Shown here in pieces: positions 1 to 7,888 of a stretch of 47,042 bases of DNA (positions within the stretch are counted from its first letter, which is position 1; every line of letters begins with the position of its first letter). This DNA comes from Blautia sp. An81 (GTDB lineage: Bacteria > Bacillota > Clostridia > Lachnospirales > Lachnospiraceae). The translations under genes and the position numbers were made by a program. Where the stretch lies: positions 1-47,042 of the forward strand of contig NZ_NFHH01000029.1 in NCBI RefSeq assembly GCF_002161285.1, given 5' to 3'. Below the pieces are notes generated by a model, which did not search any database, was not told the origin of the DNA, and saw nothing but the letters and a program-made list of their open reading frames with translations.

Positions 1-129
1 TATAGCTATTCAGTACAAGATACTATGACTGTTCATCACTTTTGGCTCTGTTTATATGAGGTAACAAGTTAAAAAAAGCTTGAAAAATCAATGTTTTTAG
101 GCTTGACATTATAGGAAGGAAGGAAAATC

Positions 130-768
130 ATGGAAGAAAATATCAGCAGCAAAATGAATCATTCGGTAAAGCGTCTTGTGTTTTTGTGTCTGGGACTTAT
201 TATCATGGCCTTTGGAGTCGCCTTTTCTATTAAGGCCGGATTGGGTACTTCTCCCATTTCCAGTGTCCCTTATGTAACCTCTGAAATTTCCGGACTGTCA
301 GTGGGAACAACTACTATTATCATGAATTTTATTTTTGTTCTAATGCAGATAGCAATTTTGCGGAAACAGTATGACTGGTTTCAGCTTTTACAATTTCCGG
401 CAGCTATTCTATTTGGAACAGCAATTGACTTAGCCCAGCGTATCATACATCCAATTATGTGTTCCAGTTATTTTCAGCAATGGATATTCTGTATTTTAGG
501 AATTTTTCTAATAGCATTCGGGGTCAGTCTGGAGGTGAATGCTGATTTGGTCACCACGCCTGGTGAAGGCGTAGTCCTTTCCATTTGTAAAATAACACCC
601 ATTAAATTTGGAAATATGAAAATGATATTTGACATCATTTTAGTCTGCATTTCTATTGTTTTATCATTTCTGTTTCTCGGTGAACTAAGTGGGGTAAGAG
701 AAGGAACTATAGCTGCAGCTGTTTTTGTAGGGCAGATAACAAAGCAGACAAATAAACTGTTCCATTGA
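130..768 (+). CDS. YczE/YitT-type integral membrane protein
   Basis: A 212-residue polytopic membrane protein with about five hydrophobic segments. It resembles the YczE/YyaS/YitT family of small bacterial membrane proteins, whose transport role is not settled. Visible family features are a glycine-rich first helix followed by KAGLGTSPISS (about residues 35-46) and a C-terminal GVREGTIAAA stretch (about 186-195). The start is well supported by AGGAAGGAAGG a few bases upstream. The promoter of the following MerR gene begins at its stop codon, so the two genes are neighbours but the regulator has its own promoter. The regulator may control this gene too, but the sequence does not show it. The family call is fairly secure; the function is unknown. 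Confidence 0.75.
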   Translation: MEENISSKMNHSVKRLVFLCLGLIIMAFGVAFSIKAGLGTSPISSVPYVTSEISGLSVGTTTIIMNFIFVLMQIAILRKQYDWFQLLQFPAAILFGTAIDLAQRIIHPIMCSSYFQQWIFCILGIFLIAFGVSLEVNADLVTTPGEGVVLSICKITPIKFGNMKMIFDIILVCISIVLSFLFLGELSGVREGTIAAAVFVGQITKQTNKLFH

Positions 769-795
769 CAATCTCAGTACAACACTGTATATATA
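765..795 (+). promoter_or_regulatory. MerR-type promoter with 19-bp spacer
   Basis: A TTGACA -35 box (765-770) and TATATA -10 box (790-795) are separated by 19 bp rather than 17. Inside the spacer is the dyad CAGT-acaac-ACTG. A long spacer with an internal dyad is the signature of promoters activated by MerR-family proteins through DNA distortion. It lies 28 bp upstream of the MerR gene, so autoregulation is the simplest reading. Confidence 0.65.
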
Positions 796-822
796 CCAGA
801 CAGTTTTTGAAAGGATCTTTTA

Positions 823-1641
823 ATGAAAAAACAGGAAAAAGACAATTATCTGACCATCAGTGAGTTTTCCCGCATCTCTGAAATCAAAAGAAAAGCTTTG
901 ATTTTTTACGACAATACCGGGGTTTTTTCACCAAAATATACTGCCCCTAACGGTTACCGTTATTACACCCATGATCAGATTTATGTGATTGCTGTAGTTA
1001 ATCTTTTAAAGGAACTGGGTATGCCATTATCTGAAATTAAAGAATATACAGCGAATATCTCTCCGGAAAATGCAATCTCTCTCTTAAAAGAGCAGGAAAG
1101 GAATTTAGTCAGTAAAATTGAGGAGCTCCAGTCCATTCAGGATATGCTTGGAATGAAACTGCAGAAACTGGAAGAAGGTGTTTCTGCCAGGGTTGACGGA
1201 GTTCAGATACAATGCTTCAAAAAAGTTCCCATTTTCATCAGCGATCCTTTCCTGGCAGACCGTAAATCTATTCCTGATGATATATGGCTTAATTTTTATA
1301 CAAAGTGTAAGCAAAATCATGTTTCTTTTGGCTATCCGGAAGGATATCTCATAAAAGGAGAAACGCTTTCAAGTGGACATATATCGAAGGTTTCCAATAT
1401 TATGGTTTACGTCAATGATATCCGGTATGCAAACAATATGATTTCTGAAGGATATTATGCAACTGCTTTTGGAAAGGGCGGACTGGAAAATACAGAAGAA
1501 ATATATGACCGTATATTTACCTTCATAAAAGAAAAAGATTGCCGCATTATAGGGGATGCCTATGAGGAACGTCTCATTGATGAAGTGGGCAGTTCACAAA
1601 AAGAGGGGCAGCTTACAAGAGTACGGATTCGTATAGAATAA
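823..1641 (+). CDS. MerR family transcriptional regulator with effector-binding C-terminal domain
   Basis: A 272-residue regulator. Residues about 10-80 form the MerR winged helix-turn-helix (YLTISEFSRISEIKRKALIF, then the NGYRYYT wing and a QI..I..LKELGMPLSEIK helix). A coiled helix follows (about 90-125), then a GyrI/BmrR-like effector-binding region to the end, which contains EGYLIKGE and a GYYAT strand. The architecture is that of BmrR-like multidrug or small-molecule sensors. Start is supported by GAAAGGATC upstream. Its promoter has a 19-bp spacer typical of MerR targets. It converges with the broken epimerase, the two stops lying three bases apart. Confidence 0.85.
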   Translation: MKKQEKDNYLTISEFSRISEIKRKALIFYDNTGVFSPKYTAPNGYRYYTHDQIYVIAVVNLLKELGMPLSEIKEYTANISPENAISLLKEQERNLVSKIEELQSIQDMLGMKLQKLEEGVSARVDGVQIQCFKKVPIFISDPFLADRKSIPDDIWLNFYTKCKQNHVSFGYPEGYLIKGETLSSGHISKVSNIMVYVNDIRYANNMISEGYYATAFGKGGLENTEEIYDRIFTFIKEKDCRIIGDAYEERLIDEVGSSQKEGQLTRVRIRIE

Positions 1642-1644
1642 ATA

Positions 1645-2566
1645 TCAGGCAGTTTGTACTCCATGTCCCGTTACAGCCTTTTTCCGGTTCTTTGTATGCG
1701 CAATATAGCCTTCTTTTACCAGCCACTGGGCCTCGTCTTTCAGCGTTTCTTCATAAGGCCTGGTATGATATCCCAGTTCCCGTTCTGCTTTAGAATAATC
1801 AAACTGGTTATTCCTTGCAAGGTTGTACACTGCAAAATTTGTCATCAGAGGTTTCTCTCCGGTCTTTCTGGCCTTCTTCTCCATATATCTGGCAAGTACA
1901 TAGGCCATACGGATGGGAACGTAAAAATAAGGAGCCTCCCATGCCCACCGGCATTTTTCCGTTCATGATCTTAATAACTGTACCTGTAGTCTCCCCCACC
2001 GCATAATCTTTTGGTCCCAGGATACCGCTGGGATGGACTACACAGGCCTTTAATCCTCTTTCCCTGAAAGCATCTAAAACTGCCTGGGTAGCCAGGGCTT
2101 TGGACTGACTGTAACAGCCCACCTGCCTGCTTTCATCAACAGGCGTAAACTGGTATGTCTCTCTGATAGGAGTGCCCTTAGGCTGTTCCGGAATTGCTCC
2201 TGTAGAACTGACATAGACCATCTTCCTGCACTCCGGATGTTTCAGGCACATCTCAATCATATTTTTCGTTCCGCCAACATTGACCTCCATCAGCTTCTGG
2301 TTAAAGTCTGGATTGGTGGTTACCATACTGGCACAGTGGATCACAATGGAGCTGTCCTCTTCAGGTATGGCAAAAAACCTCTCCAGAGAATCTACATCAC
2401 AGAGATCCCCTTCTGAAATCTCCACTTCCTTTGGAATATATTTCACAGATTTGTCTCCCGGAAGGACCAGAGCTCTTACATAGTCTCCCCGTTTCAGAAG
2501 TTTCTCACATACATGGCTGCCCAGGAATCCTGCTGCCCCGGTTACTAAATATACTGTTTTTCCCAT
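1645..2566 (-). pseudogene. NAD-dependent epimerase/dehydratase, broken by an internal deletion
   Basis: The N-terminal part is a standard extended SDR: glycine motif VTGAAGFLGSHV at about residues 8-19, HCASMV, SSTGAIP, and a YSQSKA catalytic Tyr-x-x-x-Lys near residue 150. The reading frame stays sensible until GMGGS (about residue 213), then enters nonsense. The true C-terminal part (FYVPIRMAYVLARYMEKKARK to TGHGVQTA) continues in another frame from about 1930 down to 1645. The segment that homologues carry between these parts, roughly 45 residues, is absent. This is therefore a deletion plus frame change rather than a one-base slip. The original protein was probably a nucleotide-sugar or dihydroflavonol-like reductase. 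Probably non-functional as written. Confidence 0.75.
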
Positions 2567-2744
2567 AGAACAGACCTCGCTTTCTTATTTTTCAGTTTTA
2601 TCACTTGATGAAACTATCATAAAGAAAGCACATTTCCGTTTTATTTACGGATCGTTTCTGTCTTATTAAAACCGTAGTAAAGTTTTGCCTTGTGTTCCTG
2701 TGCAGACAAAAATCCCACCCTGCAAACTATCTATTGTTATGAAA

Positions 2745-2785
2745 AAAGTAGCCATAACCCATTTTATAGGATATATAGCTACTTT
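2745..2785 (-). terminator. Probable Rho-independent terminator of the Rpn gene
   Basis: Read on the minus strand, the arms AAAGTAGC and GCTACTTT (8 bp, perfect) enclose a 25-base loop and are followed directly by a run of T. It lies about 75 bp past the stop of the Rpn nuclease gene. The long loop lowers confidence. I see nothing else in the 2567-2860 gap. Confidence 0.4.
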
Positions 2786-2860
2786 AGGTTTTGTAATGAT
2801 ATGTTTTTAGACAAATCATTAGTTGAATTATAATCGTGTCAGTACACTGGGACTTTATGC

Positions 2861-3844
2861 TTATTTTTGAATTTTCAACAGCTCTGTATATTGAGAACGG
2901 TCCTCTTCTTTTATCTTCAGGGCATCCATAGCTTCCTTAGCTGTCATATTCATGGTATCCATAAGATTTTTAATAGATTCTGTAAGTGCCCGCTGCATCC
3001 CTTTCTGAATGCCCTTCTGTTCTACACCTTCGCTTAGATTGCACATTTGTGACACCTCCTCTTCAAATGCCTGACTCATCTGGATATGGAATTCTTCTTC
3101 TAAGACCTTCTTTTTCTCCACTGCTTTGAGCTCTGATGAAAACAACACAGAAAGAAGTTTTAATATCCCACATTCCACCTCTGTTTCAGGATTCCCCAGA
3201 CAGATCATAAATACAGACAAAAGGTCATAGTTTTTCTGCTCCTCTTTTACCTGCCCGACAAAATTGTTTTCTGCCAGGGCATAGCTTGTAATGGTATGTT
3301 CCCGGTTCTTTGGGGGAGTGGTGCATATCCAGATAGAGTACACCTTTTTTATCTTCTCATAATGACTGCCCGTAAAAACCGTCCCATACTGGCTGGAAAT
3401 CATCCGACAGCAATAGTAGATTCCTCTTTTTACCAAAGGATATCCGGGATAAAACTGGTTCTGGGCTTCCACATTGAGAATCAGGCCTATTTTTTCTCTG
3501 TCAGGACTTCCCGCGCTTTTATAGTCAGAAGGTACAGCAGCAGTAAAACGGATATCAAAGGTAACTGTGCCTTCTGTTATCGTAGTGTCTTCCACTCCTG
3601 TTCCCTGTATCACAGGAGCGCTTTGTCTTTCGTCAGGTGCCACAGGAATCTCTCCGATCTGTGGTTTCTCTTCAATGTACTTTTCTGCAATCTCATGGAT
3701 ATCGCAGTCCATGTACTCCCAAAGGCAGCTCTTCATAATCCATGCAAGAATGATCTTTTCTGCCAGAAGGCGTTTGCAGGACGCATCATAGTTTGCTTTT
3801 TCATCAGCGGTAGAAATGTTTTTTGCAATCGTTGTTTCCGTGAT
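2861..3844 (-). CDS. Rpn family PD-(D/E)XK nuclease / transposase-like protein
   Basis: The family is Rpn (recombination-promoting nuclease, often annotated as PD-(D/E)XK transposase). Core features are the FDIRF strand, then GLILNVEAQNQFYPGYPLVK carrying the E-x-Q active-site element, and SIWICTTP. The C-terminal third is charged and helical, ending with KEAMDALKIKEEDRSQY, which is common in these proteins. The first ATG (3736) is internal. Upstream in the same frame lies the conserved family N-terminus (DEKANYDASCKRLLAEKIIL), and an AAAGGAGG site (3851-3858) sits exactly 6 bases before an ATC codon at 3844. I therefore extend the gene to 327 residues with an ATC start, or a start codon lost by mutation. 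Rpn proteins cut DNA and raise RecA-independent recombination. Confidence 0.75.
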   Translation of the reverse strand: MTETTIAKNISTADEKANYDASCKRLLAEKIILAWIMKSCLWEYMDCDIHEIAEKYIEEKPQIGEIPVAPDERQSAPVIQGTGVEDTTITEGTVTFDIRFTAAVPSDYKSAGSPDREKIGLILNVEAQNQFYPGYPLVKRGIYYCCRMISSQYGTVFTGSHYEKIKKVYSIWICTTPPKNREHTITSYALAENNFVGQVKEEQKNYDLLSVFMICLGNPETEVECGILKLLSVLFSSELKAVEKKKVLEEEFHIQMSQAFEEEVSQMCNLSEGVEQKGIQKGMQRALTESIKNLMDTMNMTAKEAMDALKIKEEDRSQYTELLKIQK

Positions 3845-3978
3845 GAAGAGCCTCCTTTCTTTGAGACTATTCTAACATGACACTGCGAAAGGCGTCTATT
3901 TGTAATATATTACAAAGATGTAATCTTTTTTCAAGGCGTTTTCTGTATAGAATTCTTACCTTATCTGATAAAGTATCT

Positions 3979-4563
3979 TCAGTTTTTGGCTGAAGTCTGA
4001 CAAGCTGCAGCGAACTCTTGCCGCTTCACTAATTTCTCGGTCATTTCTCCCGCAGTCTTATCGTCAATTCCCATGATCGACATAAGTTCCTGTATCTGTA
4101 TCAGATTTACTCCCATGAGCATCTGATAAAACATATGGGATTCGTCTACGTGAAGGACCTCAAGGAACTGCCGGGCATACTCTGTATATCTTTCGTCTTC
4201 CAGAAAATCTTTAAAGGCGTCTGTCATACCCAAAGGCAGCCGCACCTCATCCTTTGAAAGAAATGTAACCGTATCTTCCAGCCGAATATCCTGACTGGAG
4301 GTTCCTGCCAGGATGTCAAATTCCCCGGATTCTACTGCAAAGCGTTCAAGATGGGGCACATAATAGGAGAAAGCGTCTTCATCCAGCTCCAGTACAAGGG
4401 TTTTGGTTTCTCCTGGCTCCAGTTCCACTTTTGCAAATGCCTTCAGTTCTTTTTCCGGGCGGAAAAGATAAGACTTTTTATCCCGGACATAAATCTGTAC
4501 GACTTCTTTTCCCTTCATTTTTCCTGTGTTTTTCACATCAAGTGTAACTGTCAGCTTGTCCCC
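3979..4563 (-). pseudogene. C-terminal remnant of a cytoplasmic GH3 beta-glucosidase
   Basis: This frame begins abruptly with GDKLTVTLDVKNTG and continues KGKEVVQIYVRDKKS...RPEKELKAF, the fibronectin III-like domain that ends family GH3 beta-glucosidases. A helical tail follows (FKDFLEDERYTEYARQFLE to QTSAKN). There is no start codon with a ribosome binding site and no catalytic domain. It is joined out of frame to the 5' part of a different, membrane-anchored GH3 gene at about 4563. The arrangement fits a deletion between two tandem GH3 genes that removed the end of the first and most of the second. Non-functional as written. Confidence 0.75.
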
Positions 4564-6110
4564 CTTCTTCCGTATGTATCATAGGAAGCCATATCTTCCT
4601 CATCAAAAGACAGGGTAAGAGTCTGGGAAGCTCCCGGCTCCAGTATGTCTGTCTTGTCAAAGGCAACGAGATTTACACTGGATTTTTCAATCCCGCCGTT
4701 AGTATAAGGCGGTGTGTAGTATAACTGTACCACATCTTTGCCAGGGGTGTCTCCGGTGTTAGTCACCGTCACATCTACGGTAATAGCGCCTTCTGTTACA
4801 TTCAGGTCTCCCATGGTCTGTTCAAAGGTAGTATAACTCATTCCATAGCCGAAAGGATACATAACGGTGTCTTCATAATTGATCAGTCCTTCTTCGGCTG
4901 CAGTCTCATAGAAACGGTAGCCGGTATAGATTCCTTCGTTATAATTTACAAAGGATACAATGCCGTCTGCCTGTTCCCAGGCTGCCTGGGCCGCTGCGGC
5001 CACGTCCTCTGTATTGGTATAGGCAAAATGGCCGATATTGTTATAATAAGGTGTCTGGGTCAGATCTCTCACCCAGGTATCTGCAGTTCTTCCGGAAGGA
5101 TTTACCTCTCCTGAAATGATATTTCCAAGGGCGTTAAATCCGGTGGCTCCTGCTCCTGCACAGAGCAGGACACTTTTGATCTGGTCATAATTTTCTGTCC
5201 AGCCAAGCTCCATGGTGTTGGCGCCGTTGTATACCACAATGACATTATCAAACTGGCTGCACACCATATCTACCAGGTCAGCTTCTGTACGGCTCAGTTC
5301 CAGATAAGACTGTCCAGCTTCAAAGTCTGCATATTCGTCAGAATTATTGGTATAAGAGCCTCTTAAATACTTGGTTCCCACGTCCATGGTAGAGCCGTCC
5401 ATGATACTGCCCATGTCATGGGGAAGATCTGCGCCTTCACCGCCTGTACGTGACAGAACAATGAGAGCTGTGTCGGAAAAAGCTTTGGCATTTTCCATAA
5501 TTGTGTCTGAATAGTCTGCAACGGGAACCTCCGGAAGGGTCCAGTCCTGTCCGTCGTTGATACTGATAGCCGGACGGTCTTCCCTGTATTCCCTGTACAT
5601 ATCCGACAGTTCTGTGTTGGTCTCAAATCCGGCGTTTTCCAGGCCTTCCAGGATTCCTACCGCCGTGCTGGCGTCTACAGTTCCGGAGCCTGTGCCTCCG
5701 TAAATAGGATTGGTGGAAGCCCAGCCGAATACATTGATCTTCTGAGGTTCAATCGGCAGAAAATCCTCGTCATTTTTGGTCATTACTACGCCTTCATTAG
5801 TGATTTCCTCGATCACCTGTCTGGAATTATCTGCATTTTCCTGAGACAATTCTCCTCTGTCTGCAAGGACTACGTTCAGCGTGTTGTTCAGTGCTCCTGT
5901 CAGCATCACATTGACAACAATGACAGTGATCAAAAGAAATCCAATAAACGACTGCCAGCGGATAAAGCCTCTTAATGGCTTTGCCCATCTTCTTGCCAGG
6001 ACCATAAGCAGGATCATGCACACCAGGGCCGCACCGATAACGATCAGGTGGGTCCGCACCATCTGGATAACACTGATCACGTCCTCCCATGCAACTGTTA
6101 CATTACCCAT
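4551..6110 (-). pseudogene. Membrane-anchored GH3-type glycosidase, 5' part only
   Basis: The start is taken at 6110, where GGAGGAAAGAAA precedes ATG. Residues about 21-39 and 52-68 are two membrane segments, so the protein would be anchored with its bulk outside. Residues about 100-400 form a GH3 C-terminal-type domain (NEGVVMTKNDEDFLPI, GEGADLPH, NPSGRTADTW, MYPFGYGMSYTTFE), followed by the beginning of an Fn3-like domain. In this permuted group the catalytic barrel lies further downstream. Here the frame stops after about 519 residues (ASYDTYGRR, then stop), so the barrel and its nucleophile are missing. The frame joins the tail of a second GH3 gene. A chimeric deletion remnant; any remaining activity is unlikely. 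Confidence 0.75.
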
Positions 6111-6210
6111 TTTCTTTCCTCCGTTTCCTTCTTTGATAGTCCTACCATAGCACAAAAAAGAAAAAAGGAATTTTTCTGGTGTATTTGGTCATCAGGAAGG
6201 TAAAATTGGC

Positions 6211-6239
6211 AGAAAGAAAAAGCCGGGTTTTCACCCGGC
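6211..6239 (-). terminator. Rho-independent terminator of the GHKL/LytTR genes
   Basis: The stem GCCGGG/CCCGGC (6222-6239) with a six-base loop is followed on the minus strand by TTTTTCTTTCT. The stop codon of the histidine kinase (6231-6233) lies inside the hairpin loop and stem, so the transcript ends immediately after the gene. Confidence 0.85.
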
Positions 6240-7538
6240 ATAAAAAAGTATGTCTACCAAAAATCTTTCTTCCTCTGCCCGCATCAGCATATCCCCCCGG
6301 TATTTTTCCACAAGATACCGGATACTCCTTACGCCGAAGCCGTGGAAGTTCTTGTCCTCTTTGGTAGTCACAGGAAGTCCGTCTGCAAACTCCACCTTAT
6401 CCTTACAGTAGTTTTCTATATGAATGTGATATCCCTGCGGCTCTCTGGCGATTTTCACGCTGATCACCCGTTTCTCTTCATCTTCCTCTTTCATCACACT
6501 TTCGATGGCATTGTCCATAAGATTTCCGAAAAGAGCGTAGACATCTGTGGTGTTCATAAAGTTCAGCACCTTTCCGTCGATCATGCTGCTGAGTTTGATC
6601 TTGTACTCATCACAGAGAAGGCTTTTTTCTGTAAGCACCAGATCCAGGGCGTCGTTCCCTGTCTGGAAAATGTTGTCATAAATTGCCACTGCCCTTTTAA
6701 TCTCTTCAATGTAATCCTTCTGGTCCTGGGCATCCTCAATCCTCTGGATCTTGGAAATACGGTATTTCAGGTCATGGCACTTAACGTTGATGATATTAAT
6801 GCTTTCCTGGGAAAGTTTCTGCTGCTCCCGCATACTGTGAAGCATATTTTCCATCATCTCTTTTTCGTGAAGGATCCGGTTCTGTCTGGAAAGATTAAAA
6901 GCGATAAGGATGGCCATCATGCTGCAGAAGGCTCCATAGATCTTACAGAGAACATTTCTGAGAAGCCCGGAGTCATTTTCAAAATACCGGCTGTCTACAA
7001 ACACGCTTAAAAAGATCACCACCGTAAGGATTGCCAGGGCCAGCAGGATCATGCGGATATCCCGTTCTCTCAGTTCCCTTTGCCCTTCATACCGCCTGAT
7101 CAGCAGCAAATAAACCAGGATATCAATAAACAGGTAAGGCAGGATCCGAAAGAAAAGAAAATCCCAGATTCCCGTAAGGCTCCAGCCCCTTACCTCCTGT
7201 ATGATCATGGAGAGGGCAAAGCCTATATGCTGAAGAGCATATCCGCAGACTCCCCCGAAAAGAATCTCCTTTCCACGGATTTCAAAACAGATTCCCAGAA
7301 CGCCAAGAGACAGGGCGAAAAGGCTCATATAATATGCTGTATAAACAATGGGCATATTCCCAGGAATACTGGAAAAAAGAAGAAACGCAAGGCCTGAACA
7401 AAGGACATAGCCTGCCATGCTTCCTGCCAGACGCAGTGGAAAATGGTGTCTTTTTTCCCACTCAAAAGTAAAAAAGGCCTCAGCCATAAAAAGCTGTATG
7501 GAAAATCGGATACAGGAAATAAATTCCATACCCTCCAT
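6231..7538 (-). CDS. GHKL sensor histidine kinase, agr/AgrC type
   Basis: A 435-residue sensor kinase. The N-terminal half (about 1-215) has six hydrophobic segments, as in AgrC-like peptide sensors. A coiled linker follows, then the phospho-acceptor region NVKCHDLKYRIS (about 253-264, His in CHDLK) and a GHKL ATPase with N box GNLMDNAIES (about 337-346) and G box HGFGVRS (about 399-405). Such kinases phosphorylate LytTR response regulators. The adjacent gene encodes a LytTR domain, its stop touching this start, but that protein has no receiver to accept the phosphate. No agrB/agrD-like gene is visible nearby, so the input signal is unknown. Confidence 0.85.
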   Translation of the reverse strand: MEGMEFISCIRFSIQLFMAEAFFTFEWEKRHHFPLRLAGSMAGYVLCSGLAFLLFSSIPGNMPIVYTAYYMSLFALSLGVLGICFEIRGKEILFGGVCGYALQHIGFALSMIIQEVRGWSLTGIWDFLFFRILPYLFIDILVYLLLIRRYEGQRELRERDIRMILLALAILTVVIFLSVFVDSRYFENDSGLLRNVLCKIYGAFCSMMAILIAFNLSRQNRILHEKEMMENMLHSMREQQKLSQESINIINVKCHDLKYRISKIQRIEDAQDQKDYIEEIKRAVAIYDNIFQTGNDALDLVLTEKSLLCDEYKIKLSSMIDGKVLNFMNTTDVYALFGNLMDNAIESVMKEEDEEKRVISVKIAREPQGYHIHIENYCKDKVEFADGLPVTTKEDKNFHGFGVRSIRYLVEKYRGDMLMRAEEERFLVDILFYAG

Positions 7539-7888
7539 CAGTACCCACCTCCCATGTATCTCATCAGGTCTTCCTTAAACCCGTTTCTCCGCTGCCTGCT
7601 GATAGGCAGTGTTATATCAGAAAGCCATACGGTGTCTTTAGAAGCTTTTGTCACATACTTCAGATTTACCAGGCACCCGCTGATACATTTGGAAAAGCCC
7701 TCTTTCCGGAAAGCATCTTCCACATCGGCAATAGTTCCCCGGATCCGATATACCTGGTCTCTTGTATGATATTCCAGATAATTTTTGCTTTTTTCAATAT
7801 AGAGGATCTGAGAAACCGGTATTTTGACCACAGTATCTCCAGTCTGGATCAGAACCTCTCTCTCCCGGTTCCGCTGCAGAACCCACAC
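7538..7888 (-). CDS. LytTR DNA-binding domain protein without a receiver domain
   Basis: Only 116 residues, nearly all LytTR domain: VLIQTGDTVVKIPVSQILYI, then SKNYLEYHTRDQVYRIRGT, GFSKCISGCLVNLKYV and LPISRQRRNGF. In agr-like two-component systems this domain is the C-terminal half of a roughly 240-residue regulator with an N-terminal CheY-like receiver. Here the reading frame begins inside the 3' end of the activase gene, overlapping it by 40 bp, and no receiver is present. It may be a truncation that joined two loci, or a stand-alone LytTR repressor; the abrupt fusion favours truncation. It probably binds direct-repeat operators, but phospho-control by the kinase next door would be lost. 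Confidence 0.7.
   Translation of the reverse strand: MWVLQRNREREVLIQTGDTVVKIPVSQILYIEKSKNYLEYHTRDQVYRIRGTIADVEDAFRKEGFSKCISGCLVNLKYVTKASKDTVWLSDITLPISRQRRNGFKEDLMRYMGGGY

Noticed and set aside
6342-7010. Long plus-strand frame of 222 codons
   Set aside because: It lies wholly inside the well-supported GHKL kinase gene on the other strand and has no domain resemblance.
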